From contig JACKIE010000016.1 of the NCBI GenBank assembly GCA_020638635.1, positions 1-64,000 of the forward strand: a stretch of 64,000 nucleotides of DNA, in the 5' to 3' direction. The stretch comes from Planctomycetota bacterium. GTDB lineage: Bacteria; Planctomycetota; UBA8742; UBA2392. Below are positions 36,320-46,058 of the stretch, in pieces; positions within the stretch are counted from its first letter, which is position 1; every line of letters starts with the position of its first letter. The notes beneath the pieces were generated by a model that saw only the letters and a list, made by a program, of their open reading frames with translations, was not told the DNA's origin and did no database searches. Position numbers and translations under genes: made by a program.

Positions 36320-37021
36320 CTACTGAAAGTCGATTGGTTGGCGCAGCTCGCTCGCGATGGGTTTGCCGTTGCGGGTGGCGGCTTTGAACCTTGCCTCACG
36401 GAACGACTCGCGCAGCAGCTTGTCGAAGCGCTTGCTGCCGGTGCCCGTCTCGATGAAAACGTCCGTGGCTTCACCGTTCTCACTCAGGTGAATGACCACC
36501 AGCACGTGCCCCTTGAATCCGCGCCTTACGTCTGGCGGCGGCTTCCATTCCAGCAGCGCGGGCGGGCGCCACTCCTCGGGCCTGGCGGCTACTTCCCTGG
36601 CCTTCAGGGGAGCCCCGGGGACGTGCAGCGGGGCGGGTTTCTCGACTGCGGTCTCGGCTCGCGGGGGCCGCCGAAAAGTCGGCGTCCTTGCGCGCCGCGG
36701 CTCGACCGGCGCGGATTCCGGTGCGGGGCTGAACGGTCCTTGAGGAGTCGGTTCCGGCTTTTCGGAGAACCTGGGCAACACGTCCTCGACATTGAAGGCA
36801 ACCGGGTCGGCATCCGCCTGCGGGGCGAGGTCGCGGGGAAGATCGACGAACCGTTCGATGGTCGGGGCAACTTCGGCAGGGGCATCCACCGTTTGGGACA
36901 GCTCCGCACTCGTGGCGACGGCAGGAGCGGCAAGTTCGGGCGGGGTGGATACAACGAAGCAGGCCAGCGCAAGCGCGCCGGCATGCAGGCTCGCGGCACA
37001 GATCAGGCTGCGCGTCTTCAT
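36320..37021 (-). CDS. TonB-family envelope protein
   Basis: A 233-residue protein: an N-terminal membrane helix (residues about 8-25), a long Pro/Ala/Glu-rich periplasm-spanning region, and a C-terminal TonB-like domain (FKGHVLVVIHLSENGEATDV, then FDKLLRESFREARFKAA). TonB proteins pass membrane energy to outer-membrane transporters, but no ExbBD or TonB-dependent receptor gene is adjacent. ATG 37021 (MKTRSL) places the helix at the start. The end lies 38 nt from the REP element. Confidence 0.82.
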   Translation of the reverse strand: MKTRSLICAASLHAGALALACFVVSTPPELAAPAVATSAELSQTVDAPAEVAPTIERFVDLPRDLAPQADADPVAFNVEDVLPRFSEKPEPTPQGPFSPAPESAPVEPRRARTPTFRRPPRAETAVEKPAPLHVPGAPLKAREVAARPEEWRPPALLEWKPPPDVRRGFKGHVLVVIHLSENGEATDVFIETGTGSKRFDKLLRESFREARFKAATRNGKPIASELRQPIDFQ

Positions 37022-37064
37022 GCGTCCAGAAGGTACCTTTCGACCGTTCGTACTGACAAAGAAA

Positions 37065-37097
37065 GTGGCCGGCGGAGGCATGGGACCCGCCGGCCAC
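37065..37097 (-). terminator. Terminator after the beta-barrel gene
   Basis: GTGGCCGGCGG pairs with CCGCCGGCCAC across an 11-nt loop; on the minus strand it is followed by TTTCTTTGT. It separates the beta-barrel gene from the TonB-type gene. Confidence 0.75.
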
Positions 37098-37115
37098 CTC
37101 CGCGTGGGAAGAGCG

Positions 37116-38045
37116 CTAGAACTCCCAGCCGATCACCAGCCAGGTACGGAAGGCCGGAGAGTGCCCGCCGATGCCCGCGTACGCCACGATGTTCACATGC
37201 ATCTGCGGCAGCGGTTTTATCTGGATGCTTGGGCCCAGCAGGTGCTCGTTCACTAGTTCGCCTCTGTCATCAGCCGTGTCGGCAAATTCGTTTTCGGTCT
37301 CGAGTCCGATCGAGAAAAACGAGTCGATCAGGGTGTAGCTCAAGCCCGCGGTGAGTGCATAGATGTTGTCGTGGTCGCCCCCAAGCACGTGCTCGAATAC
37401 GAAGTTGACACCCCAGTGCAGGCCGTCGATGATTTTATCGCCGAGCAATACTTTGCCCTCAATCGCGTCCGGTTCCCCGTTTTCCATCGTGTATTCAAGA
37501 TAGAGCGTCGGGTTGGTGTAAATGAAACCCCACTTGAACGGCGCCCAGCGCACTTCGAACTTGCCGGCCTGAAACTCGAAGGCGCCCTCGGATCCCTTCT
37601 TGCCGAGCTGCAGGTAGAGATCGAGCTGAAACCGCAAGGGCAGACCGAACTCCACCTCCAAAAGGAATCGATTGTCCACCTCTTCTGAGTCGTGGTTGCT
37701 TCTGCGCGGGACCGTGAGGCGGTGCCAGTACTCAATTTCGACTTCACCCTCGGGAATCACGTAGGTACGGGTGCGATTCCAGCGGCGGGCTGATGTCCAG
37801 CGCGGCTGCTCGTTGGAGCCGATGAACTCTTCTTCCTTGAGCGTCGGCTGATCGCCTTCCACCTTGATGGCCGGGGCATCCCACGAGTGGGTGCCGCTGC
37901 TTTCTTCTTCCCGGAGCGCTTCCTTTCCTTCTGCTTCTTCAGACCTGTTCTTCGCTTCCGCCGCCGGATCGACCGGCTCGGCTAGCAGCGGCTCATCGAC
38001 AGCGAACACGATCAGCATCAAAACCGCTAACATCAGGAATCTCAT
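37116..38045 (-). CDS. Outer-membrane beta-barrel protein
   Basis: A 309-residue protein with a signal peptide (residues 1-22, MRFLMLAVLMLIVF then AEP), a charged Glu-rich N-terminal segment, and from about residue 85 a run of amphipathic strands (VEIEYWHRLTV, FQLDLYLQLG, KFEVRWAPFKWGFIYTNPTLYLEY). It ends GWEF with a terminal Phe, the usual BAM recognition residue, so it should insert in the outer membrane. No porin or receptor motif is seen. It could be an efflux or sensor barrel. Confidence 0.82.
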   Translation of the reverse strand: MRFLMLAVLMLIVFAVDEPLLAEPVDPAAEAKNRSEEAEGKEALREEESSGTHSWDAPAIKVEGDQPTLKEEEFIGSNEQPRWTSARRWNRTRTYVIPEGEVEIEYWHRLTVPRRSNHDSEEVDNRFLLEVEFGLPLRFQLDLYLQLGKKGSEGAFEFQAGKFEVRWAPFKWGFIYTNPTLYLEYTMENGEPDAIEGKVLLGDKIIDGLHWGVNFVFEHVLGGDHDNIYALTAGLSYTLIDSFFSIGLETENEFADTADDRGELVNEHLLGPSIQIKPLPQMHVNIVAYAGIGGHSPAFRTWLVIGWEF

Positions 38046-38280
38046 GACTCTCCTTTCCTCGGAACGTAAGGCTTCCCACGCCACAAGTGTTTCTGCGCGC
38101 AGGTGACTTGGAGTTTGCTTCAAACCCCCGGGCCCGAGGATCGGAGCGGGTTCCCGGCGACCCTACGGCCCGCCGAGAACTCGCATTGCAGGTATGGGTT
38201 CCCTCGGGACCCCATCTCTGACAACCAATCATGGATGCGGAGTCAACATGATCTCCACGGGCGCAGTGCAGCAGGAACGG

Positions 38281-40326
38281 CTAGTTTGCGTCGCCGTCGG
38301 CTGTGGCGGCGCGCTCATTGGTGGCGTCTTCGGCGGCCCTGGCTGTGTTGCCTTTGCCCGTGGCGGCGGCGGCTGTTCTTAGCGCCCCGCTGCTGTGCCT
38401 GGGTGACAGCGTTTCGCCGTCCACGGCGAACTCGGGCTCTTTAGGCGTGTCCTCGAGGGCCTGGTACTGCAGCTCGTAGAGCTTGTGGTACAGGCCCTTC
38501 TTGGCCAGCAGCTGCTGGTGGCTGCCGCTTTCCGCCAGCTTGCCCTTGTGCATCACCAGGATCACGTTCGCCTTCTGGATCGTGCTGAGCCGGTGCGCGA
38601 TCACGATGCTGGTGCGCCCCTTGGTCAACTTCACCAGCGCCGCCTGGATCAGCTCTTCGGTATGGGTGTCGATGCTGCTGGTGGCTTCGTCCAGGATCAG
38701 CACGGCCGGGTCGAACACCAGCGCCCTGGCGAAGCTGAGCAACTGGCGTTCGCCGGCGCTGAAGGTTTTGCCGCCCTCCTCCACCTTGGCGTCGTAGCCG
38801 CCGTCCAGCTTCTCGATGAACGCGTGAGCGCCCACGTATTTGCAGGCCTGCTCGACCTGCTCACGCGTGATGGTTTCGTCGCCCAGGCGCAGGTTGTCGA
38901 ACACCGTTCCCGCGAACAGGAACACGTCCTGGTGCACGGTGGCGATGTTGCGGCGCAGGCCCGCCAGCGTCCATTCGCGCACGTCATGGCCGTCCACCTT
39001 CACCTTGCCGGCCTGGATGTCGTAGAAGCGACAGACCAGGTTGATGATTGTGGTTTTGCCCGCGCCGGTGTGGCCCACGATCGCCACGGTCTGGCCGGGC
39101 TCGATGGTGAAGTCCACGCCGCGCAGCACCGGCTCACCGGCTTTGTACTCGAAGTGCACGTCCTCGAACTCTACGCGGCCCTGGGCGCGGCCGAAGTCCT
39201 GCGCGTCCGGCTGGTTCACGATCTCGCGCTTTTCGTCCAGGATCGTGAAAATGCGCTCGGCCGCCGTCATGGCGCCCTGCACGACCTCGAACTTTTCCGT
39301 CAGGTCGCGGATCGGGTTGAAGAACATTTCCGTGTAGCCGATGAACGCGAACAGCAGACCGATGCTGAACGCCCCGCCGTTCGTGAAGTTGAACTCGCCC
39401 AGCACCGCCGCGCCGCCGAAGGTGATCACCAGCGCGACGCCGGAGGCCGACAGCGTGGTGTTCACCGGCCGGAAGATCGCCCATGCGGTGCGCTGGTCGA
39501 TGAAGTGCTTCTTGTATTCCTGGCCGATCTTGTCGTAGGCCTGGTCGTTGCGTTTCTCCTTGTGGAAGAGCTGCACCACGCGCACGCCGCCCAGCACTTC
39601 CGCGGTGAAGGCGTTGATGCGCGACAAGGCCGCGCGCCAGCGGCGGTAGGCGGCGCGGGCGTACTTGCGGAAGATCAGCGTGGCCGTGACGATGAAGGGC
39701 ACGATGGCCAGCGCGATCAGGCCCAGCTTCCAGTTCATCAGCAGGATGAACAGCATGATGCCCAGCAGCATGGCGATGTCTTTCAGGATCATCACCAGGG
39801 CGGTGCTGAACATTTCCTCCATGGCGCCCACGTCGTTGGTGGTGCGGGTGACCATGCGGCCGACGGGGTGGCGGTGGAAGTACGACAGGCTGAGGCTGTG
39901 GATGTGCTGGAACAGCTGCATGCGGATGTCGTAGATCACGCGCTGGCCGAGACCCGCCAGCAGGTAGCCGTTGCCCCATTCTGTGAAGAAGGCGCCCACG
40001 CGCACCAGCAGGAACAGGCTGGCCATCACCCACAGTTGCTGCATGGCGGTGAAGTCGGCGAATGACGGAAACACCGGCGTGATCGCGTTGCGTACGGCAT
40101 TGGCGACGAAGCTGTCCTCCTGCTTGAAGACCAGGTCAACGGTGGCGCCCATCAGCGCGGGCGGCAAGATGGCGAAGAAGGCGATCACGCCCACCAGAAG
40201 CGTGCCCGTAAGCATGCGCGCCCAGTACGGTTTCGCGTACTTGGCCATGCGGCGAAACAGGACCGGATCCCAGACGTTCGTCTTGATCTTGTCCTCAAGC
40301 AAGTCTTCTTCAAACGTATCAGCCAC
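38281..40326 (-). CDS. ABC exporter half-transporter, consensus ATP site (MsbA/BmrD-like)
   Basis: A 681-residue fused membrane/ATPase subunit with six helices (residues about 30-330) and a nucleotide-binding domain. Walker A GHTGAGKTT, signature FSAGERQLLSFARAL, Walker B VLILDEATSSID with catalytic Glu, and the H-loop IAHRLST are visible. The C-terminal tail is Ala/Thr/Asp-rich. The other half (40883-42802) has a degenerate Glu, so the two should pair as a heterodimeric exporter like TmrAB or BmrCD. A small element now lies between them. The substrate is unknown; drugs or lipids are typical. Confidence 0.92.
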   Translation of the reverse strand: MADTFEEDLLEDKIKTNVWDPVLFRRMAKYAKPYWARMLTGTLLVGVIAFFAILPPALMGATVDLVFKQEDSFVANAVRNAITPVFPSFADFTAMQQLWVMASLFLLVRVGAFFTEWGNGYLLAGLGQRVIYDIRMQLFQHIHSLSLSYFHRHPVGRMVTRTTNDVGAMEEMFSTALVMILKDIAMLLGIMLFILLMNWKLGLIALAIVPFIVTATLIFRKYARAAYRRWRAALSRINAFTAEVLGGVRVVQLFHKEKRNDQAYDKIGQEYKKHFIDQRTAWAIFRPVNTTLSASGVALVITFGGAAVLGEFNFTNGGAFSIGLLFAFIGYTEMFFNPIRDLTEKFEVVQGAMTAAERIFTILDEKREIVNQPDAQDFGRAQGRVEFEDVHFEYKAGEPVLRGVDFTIEPGQTVAIVGHTGAGKTTIINLVCRFYDIQAGKVKVDGHDVREWTLAGLRRNIATVHQDVFLFAGTVFDNLRLGDETITREQVEQACKYVGAHAFIEKLDGGYDAKVEEGGKTFSAGERQLLSFARALVFDPAVLILDEATSSIDTHTEELIQAALVKLTKGRTSIVIAHRLSTIQKANVILVMHKGKLAESGSHQQLLAKKGLYHKLYELQYQALEDTPKEPEFAVDGETLSPRHSSGALRTAAAATGKGNTARAAEDATNERAATADGDAN

Positions 40327-40366
40327 GTGTTCCTGAGCCCTGCGTTTGCGTAGTCGTCCGCGTTCA

Positions 40367-40828
40367 TTTGGCCACGCGGGGGCGCAAAGGCGCTAAGAGT
40401 CTATTCCAGCTTGTTTGCCACTCGGCTGATTCCGTCCTTCATCAGTTCCAGGTTGAAGTTCAGCAGCAGGCCGAGACTGCGCTGCATCAGCTTCAGGTAC
40501 GTCAGCAGTTGCTTCTTGTGCAGCTTCGCGTTTGCCTCTGCGGACTTGACCTAAACAACCAGCAAGTCTTCGATAACAATGTCGGCGCGATACCCCACGC
40601 CCATGTCCACACCATCCCAGATGACGTGAATTGGAACCTCGACATCCACTCGGAGTCCCAGTTTCTTCAACTCGTATACGAGTATCCTCACGTACACCGA
40701 CTCCAGCAGACCCGGACCTAGTTTCTGATGCATGCGCACGGCAATGTCGATCACTGCTGACACGATCTTCTCAAGCCGCTCTCGTTCCGTTTGCACCGCC
40801 TCCCCCTTTGCGCCTTCGCGTGGCCAAA
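40367..40828. mobile_element. Inverted-repeat-flanked element carrying a GxxExxY gene
   Basis: 24-bp inverted repeats (40367-40390 and 40805-40828) differ at two central bases and flank a single gene. The repeats include a GGCGCAAAGG word. The element lies exactly between the two ABC exporter genes, so it is probably a non-autonomous insertion. No transposase is inside. Confidence 0.6.
40401..40796 (-). pseudogene. GxxExxY-family PD-(D/E)XK-like protein with an amber codon at the catalytic Glu
   Basis: The 131-residue frame shows GPGLLESVYVRILVYELKK and DMGVGYRADIVIEDLLVV, then TAG (40551-40553), then VKSAEANAKLHKKQLLTYLK and a normal C-terminus to the stop at 40401. Family members have Val-Glu-Leu-Lys in the ExK position; here the Glu codon GAG has become TAG. 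All other parts are conserved and in frame, so it is a recent nonsense mutant or an amber-controlled gene. Confidence 0.75.
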
Positions 40829-40882
40829 TTCAGACGTTCGGTCGGGGGCATCAGAACGTATGGCTGTTGCGCACCCTAACCT

Positions 40883-42802
40883 CTATCCTTGCCCGCTCAG
40901 CTCCTGCTCGAGCTGCTGTTTGCTGTGCAGCTCAGCGTAATAGCCCTTCTTCTTTAATAACTCTTCGTGGGTGCCTCTCTCGGCAACGCGCCCATTCTCC
41001 AGCACGATGATCTCGTCCGCGTGCTCCACGGTGCTTACGCGGTGGCTTACGATGATGGTCGTGCACTGCTTCATCACTTCCTTCAGGCCGCGCAGGATGG
41101 CCTCTTCGGTCTGGGTGTCCACGGCGCTTAAACAGTCATCCAGCAGCAGGATGGCCGGCTTACGCGCGATGGCGCGGGCGATCGCCACGCGCTGCTTCTG
41201 GCCGCCGCTCAGGTTCACGCCCTTTTCACCCAGCAGCGTGTCGTACTGTTTGGGGAACTCCAGGACGTCCTGCTCGACCTGCGCGATCCGTGCGCACTGC
41301 TTCAGCCATTCCACGTCGGCCTCGCGGCGCTCGCTGCCTGCATCCACCTCGTGCTCGTTGCCGAGGGTGCCCAGCGCGATGTTCTGCAGGATCGTCTCGC
41401 TGAACAGGAACGTCTCCTGCGGCACGGCGCCGATCTGCGTGCGCAGCACATCCAGCGGGATGTCGCGCACGTCGTGGCCGTCAAGCAGGATCGTGCCGGC
41501 CGGCGGGTCGTACAGGCGCGGGATCAAGCCCAGCAGCGTGGACTTGCCGCTGCCCACGGGCCCGACGATCGCCAGCGTGCTGCCGGGGGCGATGCCCAGG
41601 TTGATCTCGCGCAGGGCCCAGTCGGGCTCTTCCAGCTTCTCGTTCTCGGTGTCGCCCACCACGGCGCTGACGCTGGGGGCCGGGAAATACTTGAAGCTCA
41701 GGTTGCGCACTTCGATGCCGCCCTTGAGCTGCTTGACGTCCGCGGGCTGCGCGGCGTCCACGATCTCGGGCTCGACGCTCATGATGCGCTGGATGCGGTC
41801 CATGCTTACGCGGCCGCGCTGGTACAGCATCACTACCCAGCCCAGGCCGATCATCGGGCCGGACAGGCGAATCAGCCACTGGAAGAAGGCCACGAAAGCG
41901 CCCACGGTGATCTCGCCGCTGATCACCATGCTGCCGCCGTAGACGACGACCACCAGGTCGGCCAGGCCGAGCATCAGCACCAGCAGCGGGTTCTCGAGCG
42001 CGACCACCTTGGCGAGGTGCATGCCGCGCTTGAAGTACTCGCGGGTGTGGCGCGCGAACATGCGCACTTCGCTGTCTTCCTGGACGAACGACTTGACCAC
42101 CTTGGCGCCGGCGTAGGATTCGCGCGAGCGCTCGGAGAGCACGCTGAATTGCTCCTGCAGGCTGCCGTAGCGGTCCTCGATGGCGTGGGCCAGCCTGGCC
42201 ACGATCATGGGTATGAACGGCAGCGTGACGGCGCTGGCCAGCATCAGCTTCCAGCTGATCGAGGTCATGTACATCGGCACCATGATGAAATACAGCGCGG
42301 TGTCGATGATCAGCAGCAGCCCGAAGCCGAAGAAGTTGCGCACGGCGTCCATGTCGGCCGTCGCCAGGCTCATCATTTCGCCGGTCTTGGCGCGGTCGTG
42401 AAAGCGCGAGGCCAGGCGCTGGATGTGCGCGAAGAAACGGCCGCGCAGGTCGTGGGTGAGGTTGATGCTGGCCTTGGCGTAATCGAGCGACATCCAGTAG
42501 CGGAAGATGCCGGTGATCCCGACCACCAGCACGAAGCCGAGGGCGTAGATCCAGACGCCGGTGAGCGCGCTGTCGAGCATGCCCTGGCCGAACAGGTCGA
42601 TCAGCGGGTTGCCCAGGCGCTCGAGGTCGGCGGGGGTTTTATCCGAAGACACCTGGTACTCGAGATGGTTGATCGCCCACTGCACCAGCTTGGGCGTGAA
42701 GGTGTCGAGGATGTCCACGAACACCAGCGCCAGCGTGCCCACCAGGTAGAACCGCCAGTAGGGGCGGGCGTAGGCGAGCATCTTGAAGAAGTTGCGTAAC
42801 AA
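40883..42802 (-). CDS. ABC exporter half-transporter, degenerate ATP site
   Basis: A 639-residue fused exporter subunit. It has six membrane helices, then an ATPase domain with Walker A GPVGSGKST, signature NLSGGQKQRVAIARAI and Walker B LLLDDCLSAVD, in which the catalytic Glu is Asp. It also has an insertion (VVGDTENEKLEEPDW) before the ATPase core. It should pair with the consensus half at 38281. TTG 42802 (LLRNFFKMLAYARPYW) was chosen because GAGG lies at good spacing; ATG 42781 is possible. Confidence 0.92.
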   Translation of the reverse strand: MLRNFFKMLAYARPYWRFYLVGTLALVFVDILDTFTPKLVQWAINHLEYQVSSDKTPADLERLGNPLIDLFGQGMLDSALTGVWIYALGFVLVVGITGIFRYWMSLDYAKASINLTHDLRGRFFAHIQRLASRFHDRAKTGEMMSLATADMDAVRNFFGFGLLLIIDTALYFIMVPMYMTSISWKLMLASAVTLPFIPMIVARLAHAIEDRYGSLQEQFSVLSERSRESYAGAKVVKSFVQEDSEVRMFARHTREYFKRGMHLAKVVALENPLLVLMLGLADLVVVVYGGSMVISGEITVGAFVAFFQWLIRLSGPMIGLGWVVMLYQRGRVSMDRIQRIMSVEPEIVDAAQPADVKQLKGGIEVRNLSFKYFPAPSVSAVVGDTENEKLEEPDWALREINLGIAPGSTLAIVGPVGSGKSTLLGLIPRLYDPPAGTILLDGHDVRDIPLDVLRTQIGAVPQETFLFSETILQNIALGTLGNEHEVDAGSERREADVEWLKQCARIAQVEQDVLEFPKQYDTLLGEKGVNLSGGQKQRVAIARAIARKPAILLLDDCLSAVDTQTEEAILRGLKEVMKQCTTIIVSHRVSTVEHADEIIVLENGRVAERGTHEELLKKKGYYAELHSKQQLEQELSGQG

Positions 42803-42850
42803 GGCGACCTCACAGCGCGGGCGGGAACGGCCCGGCCCGGGGATTCTGTC

Positions 42851-42909
42851 GGTTGCTCTGGACGTGTCAAGAGCAACCGTGCAACGCCGCCCGAAAAGGG
42901 CGGCGTTGC
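42851..42909. promoter_or_regulatory. Two adjacent hairpins in a divergent leader
   Basis: GGTTGCTCT/AGAGCAACC (10-nt loop, 42851-42878) is followed at once by GCAACGCCGCCC/GGGCGGCGTTGC (GAAAA loop, 42881-42909). Both lie between divergent start sites, where no gene ends, so attenuation or a protein site is more likely than plain termination. Confidence 0.45.
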
Positions 42910-43046
42910 GTTCTTCCGCGCAGACAGTTAGAGCTATAGTCACTTCGCCGTGCAAGCGGGCGGGCGAAAACCGGAATCATCGAACCCGTCCGCGGGCAGG
43001 CGCGTCTTAACGAATACGGATCGCTCACGGTTTCAAGGAAACGAAC

Positions 43047-45953
43047 ATGAGATTGCTCAAAGCTGGACTGCTGCTGCTCGCGCTGAGTGGCCTGTGCGCC
43101 GCCAACCTGCATGCCTACGAAAAAGGTGACTTTGCGCCCCGCGGCTCGCTGCTGTACACGCGTATCAATGACCTGTCGGGCGCCCTGCAGAAGCTGGGCG
43201 GCGAAGACTGGAAAGCCCAGGCCGAGCGCATGCTGCTGGCCCGCAACCAGCGCGACTTCGAGGAGTCCGAGCCGCTGGTGATCGAGATCCGCCGCTTCGT
43301 CGAAGTAGCCGGCGCTACCGAGTTCATCATCGGCGACGTGATGGTGCGCGAGCCGTTCATCCAGAGCGCCACCATCGTCACGCTGAAAGAAGGCGGCCCC
43401 ACCGAGTTCAGTGAGGCCTTCCGCGGATTCGTGAAGGACAACGACCGCGACGCCGAGGTCAAGCCCGACAGCATCAAGTTCGAGGGCGTGGGGCTGTGGA
43501 TCAGCAAGGGCCACCTGATCATCACCACCGGCGGCATGATGGACGCCCACATCCAGGACGTGCTGGACGGCTTCACCGACGAAAGCCTCAGCCAGGTCGA
43601 GCGCTTCACCAAGTGGAGCAGCAAGGCCAGCGGCGACATCCTGCTGTTCGCCGACATGAAGGCCTGGCGCGCCGCCCTGGACCGCCTTGGTGAAGACTTC
43701 GACTCCGACGTCCGCCGCGCCCTCGATGTCGTGGAGTGGCAGAAGTGGGACCTGATCACCGGCAGCGTCAACCTGCCCGGCCGCAGCGGCGGCCTTTCCG
43801 CGGACTTGAGCCTCAGCCTTAACCAGCCGTTCTCGAAGCTGAACGCGTTCCTGAAGCCGTCCGGCGGCAGCCGGCTGGTGAATCTGCTGCCCGCCGAGTG
43901 CGTGGGTTTCCTGACCGGGCAGCTGGGCGCCAACCACCAGCAGACTTACGACGAACTGCTGCGATTCTTCCATGATTTCGAGCAGGACCAGCGCCCGGCC
44001 CGGCTGCGCCGCAACATTGAGTGGGTCGAAAATGACCTGCGCTGGGCTGAAGAGCGCCTGGCCGCCCTGGAAGGGGAAAAGGACAAGGACGCCGCGCCCG
44101 ACCCCCGGCCGCAGGAACGGGCCAAGCCTGTTGAAACCCAGCCGGAAGGCAGCCCGGAAGAGGAAACACCGGAAGATCGCAAGAAGCGCCTGAAGGAGGA
44201 AATCGCCGAGTACAAGCGGCAGATCGAGGACCTTAACGCGCAGCTGGCGGCGTTGAAGTACCGCCCTTTTGAGCCCGACCGCGAAGTCCGCAAGGACCGC
44301 CGCACCGAAGCCGAGGAGTTCCATGACGAGAGCGCCGAGGTGTTCCAGCAGTTCGGCTTTACGCGCGAGGAGGTGCTGGCCGCGATCGGCCAGGAAGCGC
44401 TGTTGGGCATCCTGAACCTGCCGGACCCGGGTTTTGACGACAACGACCTCGACGAGGCCTTCGAAGACATGTGGTTCGTGCTGGTGGAGACCCAGGACAG
44501 CTTCGCCGACCTGAAAGAGAAGTTCCTGGACCGCATGCTTGCCCGCAAGTTCCCCGACGAAATGCCCGAAGAAGAACGCGCGCGAGCCAGGAAGCAGGCA
44601 GACAAGCTTATGTTCAAGCAGGTAGAGGGCGGCGAAATCCTGCGCGACCGCGGCCTCAGCGCCGATTGGTGCGCCTTCGGCGGCGAAGGTTTCGTCGGCA
44701 TTGCCGCCAACGAGGAAGTCGCCCTGCGCATCCTGAAGTCGGCCGCGGGACAGGGCCGCTTCGCGCTGGGCAGCATTCCCGGCGGCAGCTTGGCGGGCAG
44801 CAAGTTCGCCTACGCCAACCTGCGCGACATTCTGCAGAAGCTGGTGGTCGGCAACTTAAACCGCGACCGCATGAACGGCCGATTCCCGGAGCCGCACCTC
44901 GACCTGGCGAAGTACCTGCCCGGCGGCTTCCACGTCACCCTGGCCAGCGACGAGGGCAGCCACGGCATCAGCTTCTCGCTGCGCGCGGCCGGCGAGCCGA
45001 ACCTGGCGCCGGCCATGAAGATGTTCACCGACGAGATCCACCAGACCATGGCCTACCGCCACGACCGCAACATGCTGTACGAGCTGTCGAACGCGATCGA
45101 AAGCTGGCGCGGCGCGAACACCGAGGCGGTCAAGGAACTCGGCGATGCCGAGCGTGCCCGCTTCATCAAGGCCGTCACGCCCCAGAGCCTGATGGAAGGC
45201 GGCCTGTTCAGCCCGCTGGACGGCATGCGCAGCGGCTTCGACCCCGCCATGGCCGAGCGCTTCCAGGCCATGCTGGACAGCCACGCCGAGCACATGCTGA
45301 AAGACGGCGAAGACCCCACGGACCTGTCAGCAAGCAGCTTCGAGTGGTTCGGCCTGCCCGGCGACCTGCAGTTCAGCGACGAGCGCGGCTGGTTCCGCGG
45401 AGATGACCGCAACCCCTGGATCATCTGCCAGTTCAAGGGCGACTGGGCCCGCAACGGGCGCTTGTGCCTGGTACTTTCCGGCCGCGCGGAAATGCGCTGG
45501 TTCTCGGCTGACGAGCTGCAGCGCCTGCGCGAGGCGATCACGCGCGGTGAAACCTGGCGCCCGGTGGAGGCGTCCTCTGAGGCGCCGCCGAAGTGGCGGG
45601 CACGCAGGCTGCTGGCACGCAAGCAGTACGAGATGGACGACTTGTTCCAGCGGCTGGTGCAGGCGCGCCAGGCGCTGAAAGACCAGGGCAAGGACGCGCG
45701 TATCAGCTTCAAGGGTAGCGAGCACAACGCGGAGAAAGCCATGGACGAGTTGCGCAAACTGCTGGGCGTAACCGAGGAAGACTGGTTCTACTTCCAGCAC
45801 GCCAACAACCTGAGCGTCGAAACGAAGCCTGACGGGCGCTTCAAGGTGAAGTTCGAGAAGTGGGGGCAGTGGATCGAGATCGACGAGATCGACCCCGAGA
45901 CCGACCCTGAGAACTACCGTGGCTTCAACCTGAAGACGTCGTTCGACGAGTAG
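43047..45953 (+). CDS. Large secreted protein of unknown function (DUF3352-like pattern)
   Basis: A 968-residue exported protein: signal peptide residues 1-23 (cut near LHA). It has an N-terminal alpha/beta domain (to about 300), a charged coiled coil (about 325-395, RRNIEWVENDLRWAEERLAAL, KKRLKEEIAEYKRQIEDLNA), a second domain with SADWCAFGGEGFVGIAANEE and GFHVTLASDEGSHGIS, and an acidic C-terminus. Similar large planctomycete-like envelope proteins use this layout. No enzyme motif is recognised. It has its own leader, with a TATAGT at 42935-42940 as a possible -10, and a strong terminator after it. Confidence 0.8.
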   Translation: MRLLKAGLLLLALSGLCAANLHAYEKGDFAPRGSLLYTRINDLSGALQKLGGEDWKAQAERMLLARNQRDFEESEPLVIEIRRFVEVAGATEFIIGDVMVREPFIQSATIVTLKEGGPTEFSEAFRGFVKDNDRDAEVKPDSIKFEGVGLWISKGHLIITTGGMMDAHIQDVLDGFTDESLSQVERFTKWSSKASGDILLFADMKAWRAALDRLGEDFDSDVRRALDVVEWQKWDLITGSVNLPGRSGGLSADLSLSLNQPFSKLNAFLKPSGGSRLVNLLPAECVGFLTGQLGANHQQTYDELLRFFHDFEQDQRPARLRRNIEWVENDLRWAEERLAALEGEKDKDAAPDPRPQERAKPVETQPEGSPEEETPEDRKKRLKEEIAEYKRQIEDLNAQLAALKYRPFEPDREVRKDRRTEAEEFHDESAEVFQQFGFTREEVLAAIGQEALLGILNLPDPGFDDNDLDEAFEDMWFVLVETQDSFADLKEKFLDRMLARKFPDEMPEEERARARKQADKLMFKQVEGGEILRDRGLSADWCAFGGEGFVGIAANEEVALRILKSAAGQGRFALGSIPGGSLAGSKFAYANLRDILQKLVVGNLNRDRMNGRFPEPHLDLAKYLPGGFHVTLASDEGSHGISFSLRAAGEPNLAPAMKMFTDEIHQTMAYRHDRNMLYELSNAIESWRGANTEAVKELGDAERARFIKAVTPQSLMEGGLFSPLDGMRSGFDPAMAERFQAMLDSHAEHMLKDGEDPTDLSASSFEWFGLPGDLQFSDERGWFRGDDRNPWIICQFKGDWARNGRLCLVLSGRAEMRWFSADELQRLREAITRGETWRPVEASSEAPPKWRARRLLARKQYEMDDLFQRLVQARQALKDQGKDARISFKGSEHNAEKAMDELRKLLGVTEEDWFYFQHANNLSVETKPDGRFKVKFEKWGQWIEIDEIDPETDPENYRGFNLKTSFDE

Positions 45954-45977
45954 CGCCACCGCGCTCCAGTGTGGACA

Positions 45978-46008
45978 GGGACAGGCACCAAAGGTGCCTG
46001 TCCCTTTT
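45978..46008 (+). terminator. Terminator after the large secreted protein gene
   Basis: GGGACAGGCACC-AAA-GGTGCCTGTCCC, a 12-bp perfect stem followed by TTTT. It is another member of the GGGGACAGGC family. Confidence 0.88.
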
Positions 46009-46058
46009 GGTTGGCAGGTCGCCGGTGGTCACGCAGTCGCTGCTGTCCAGCAACAGCA

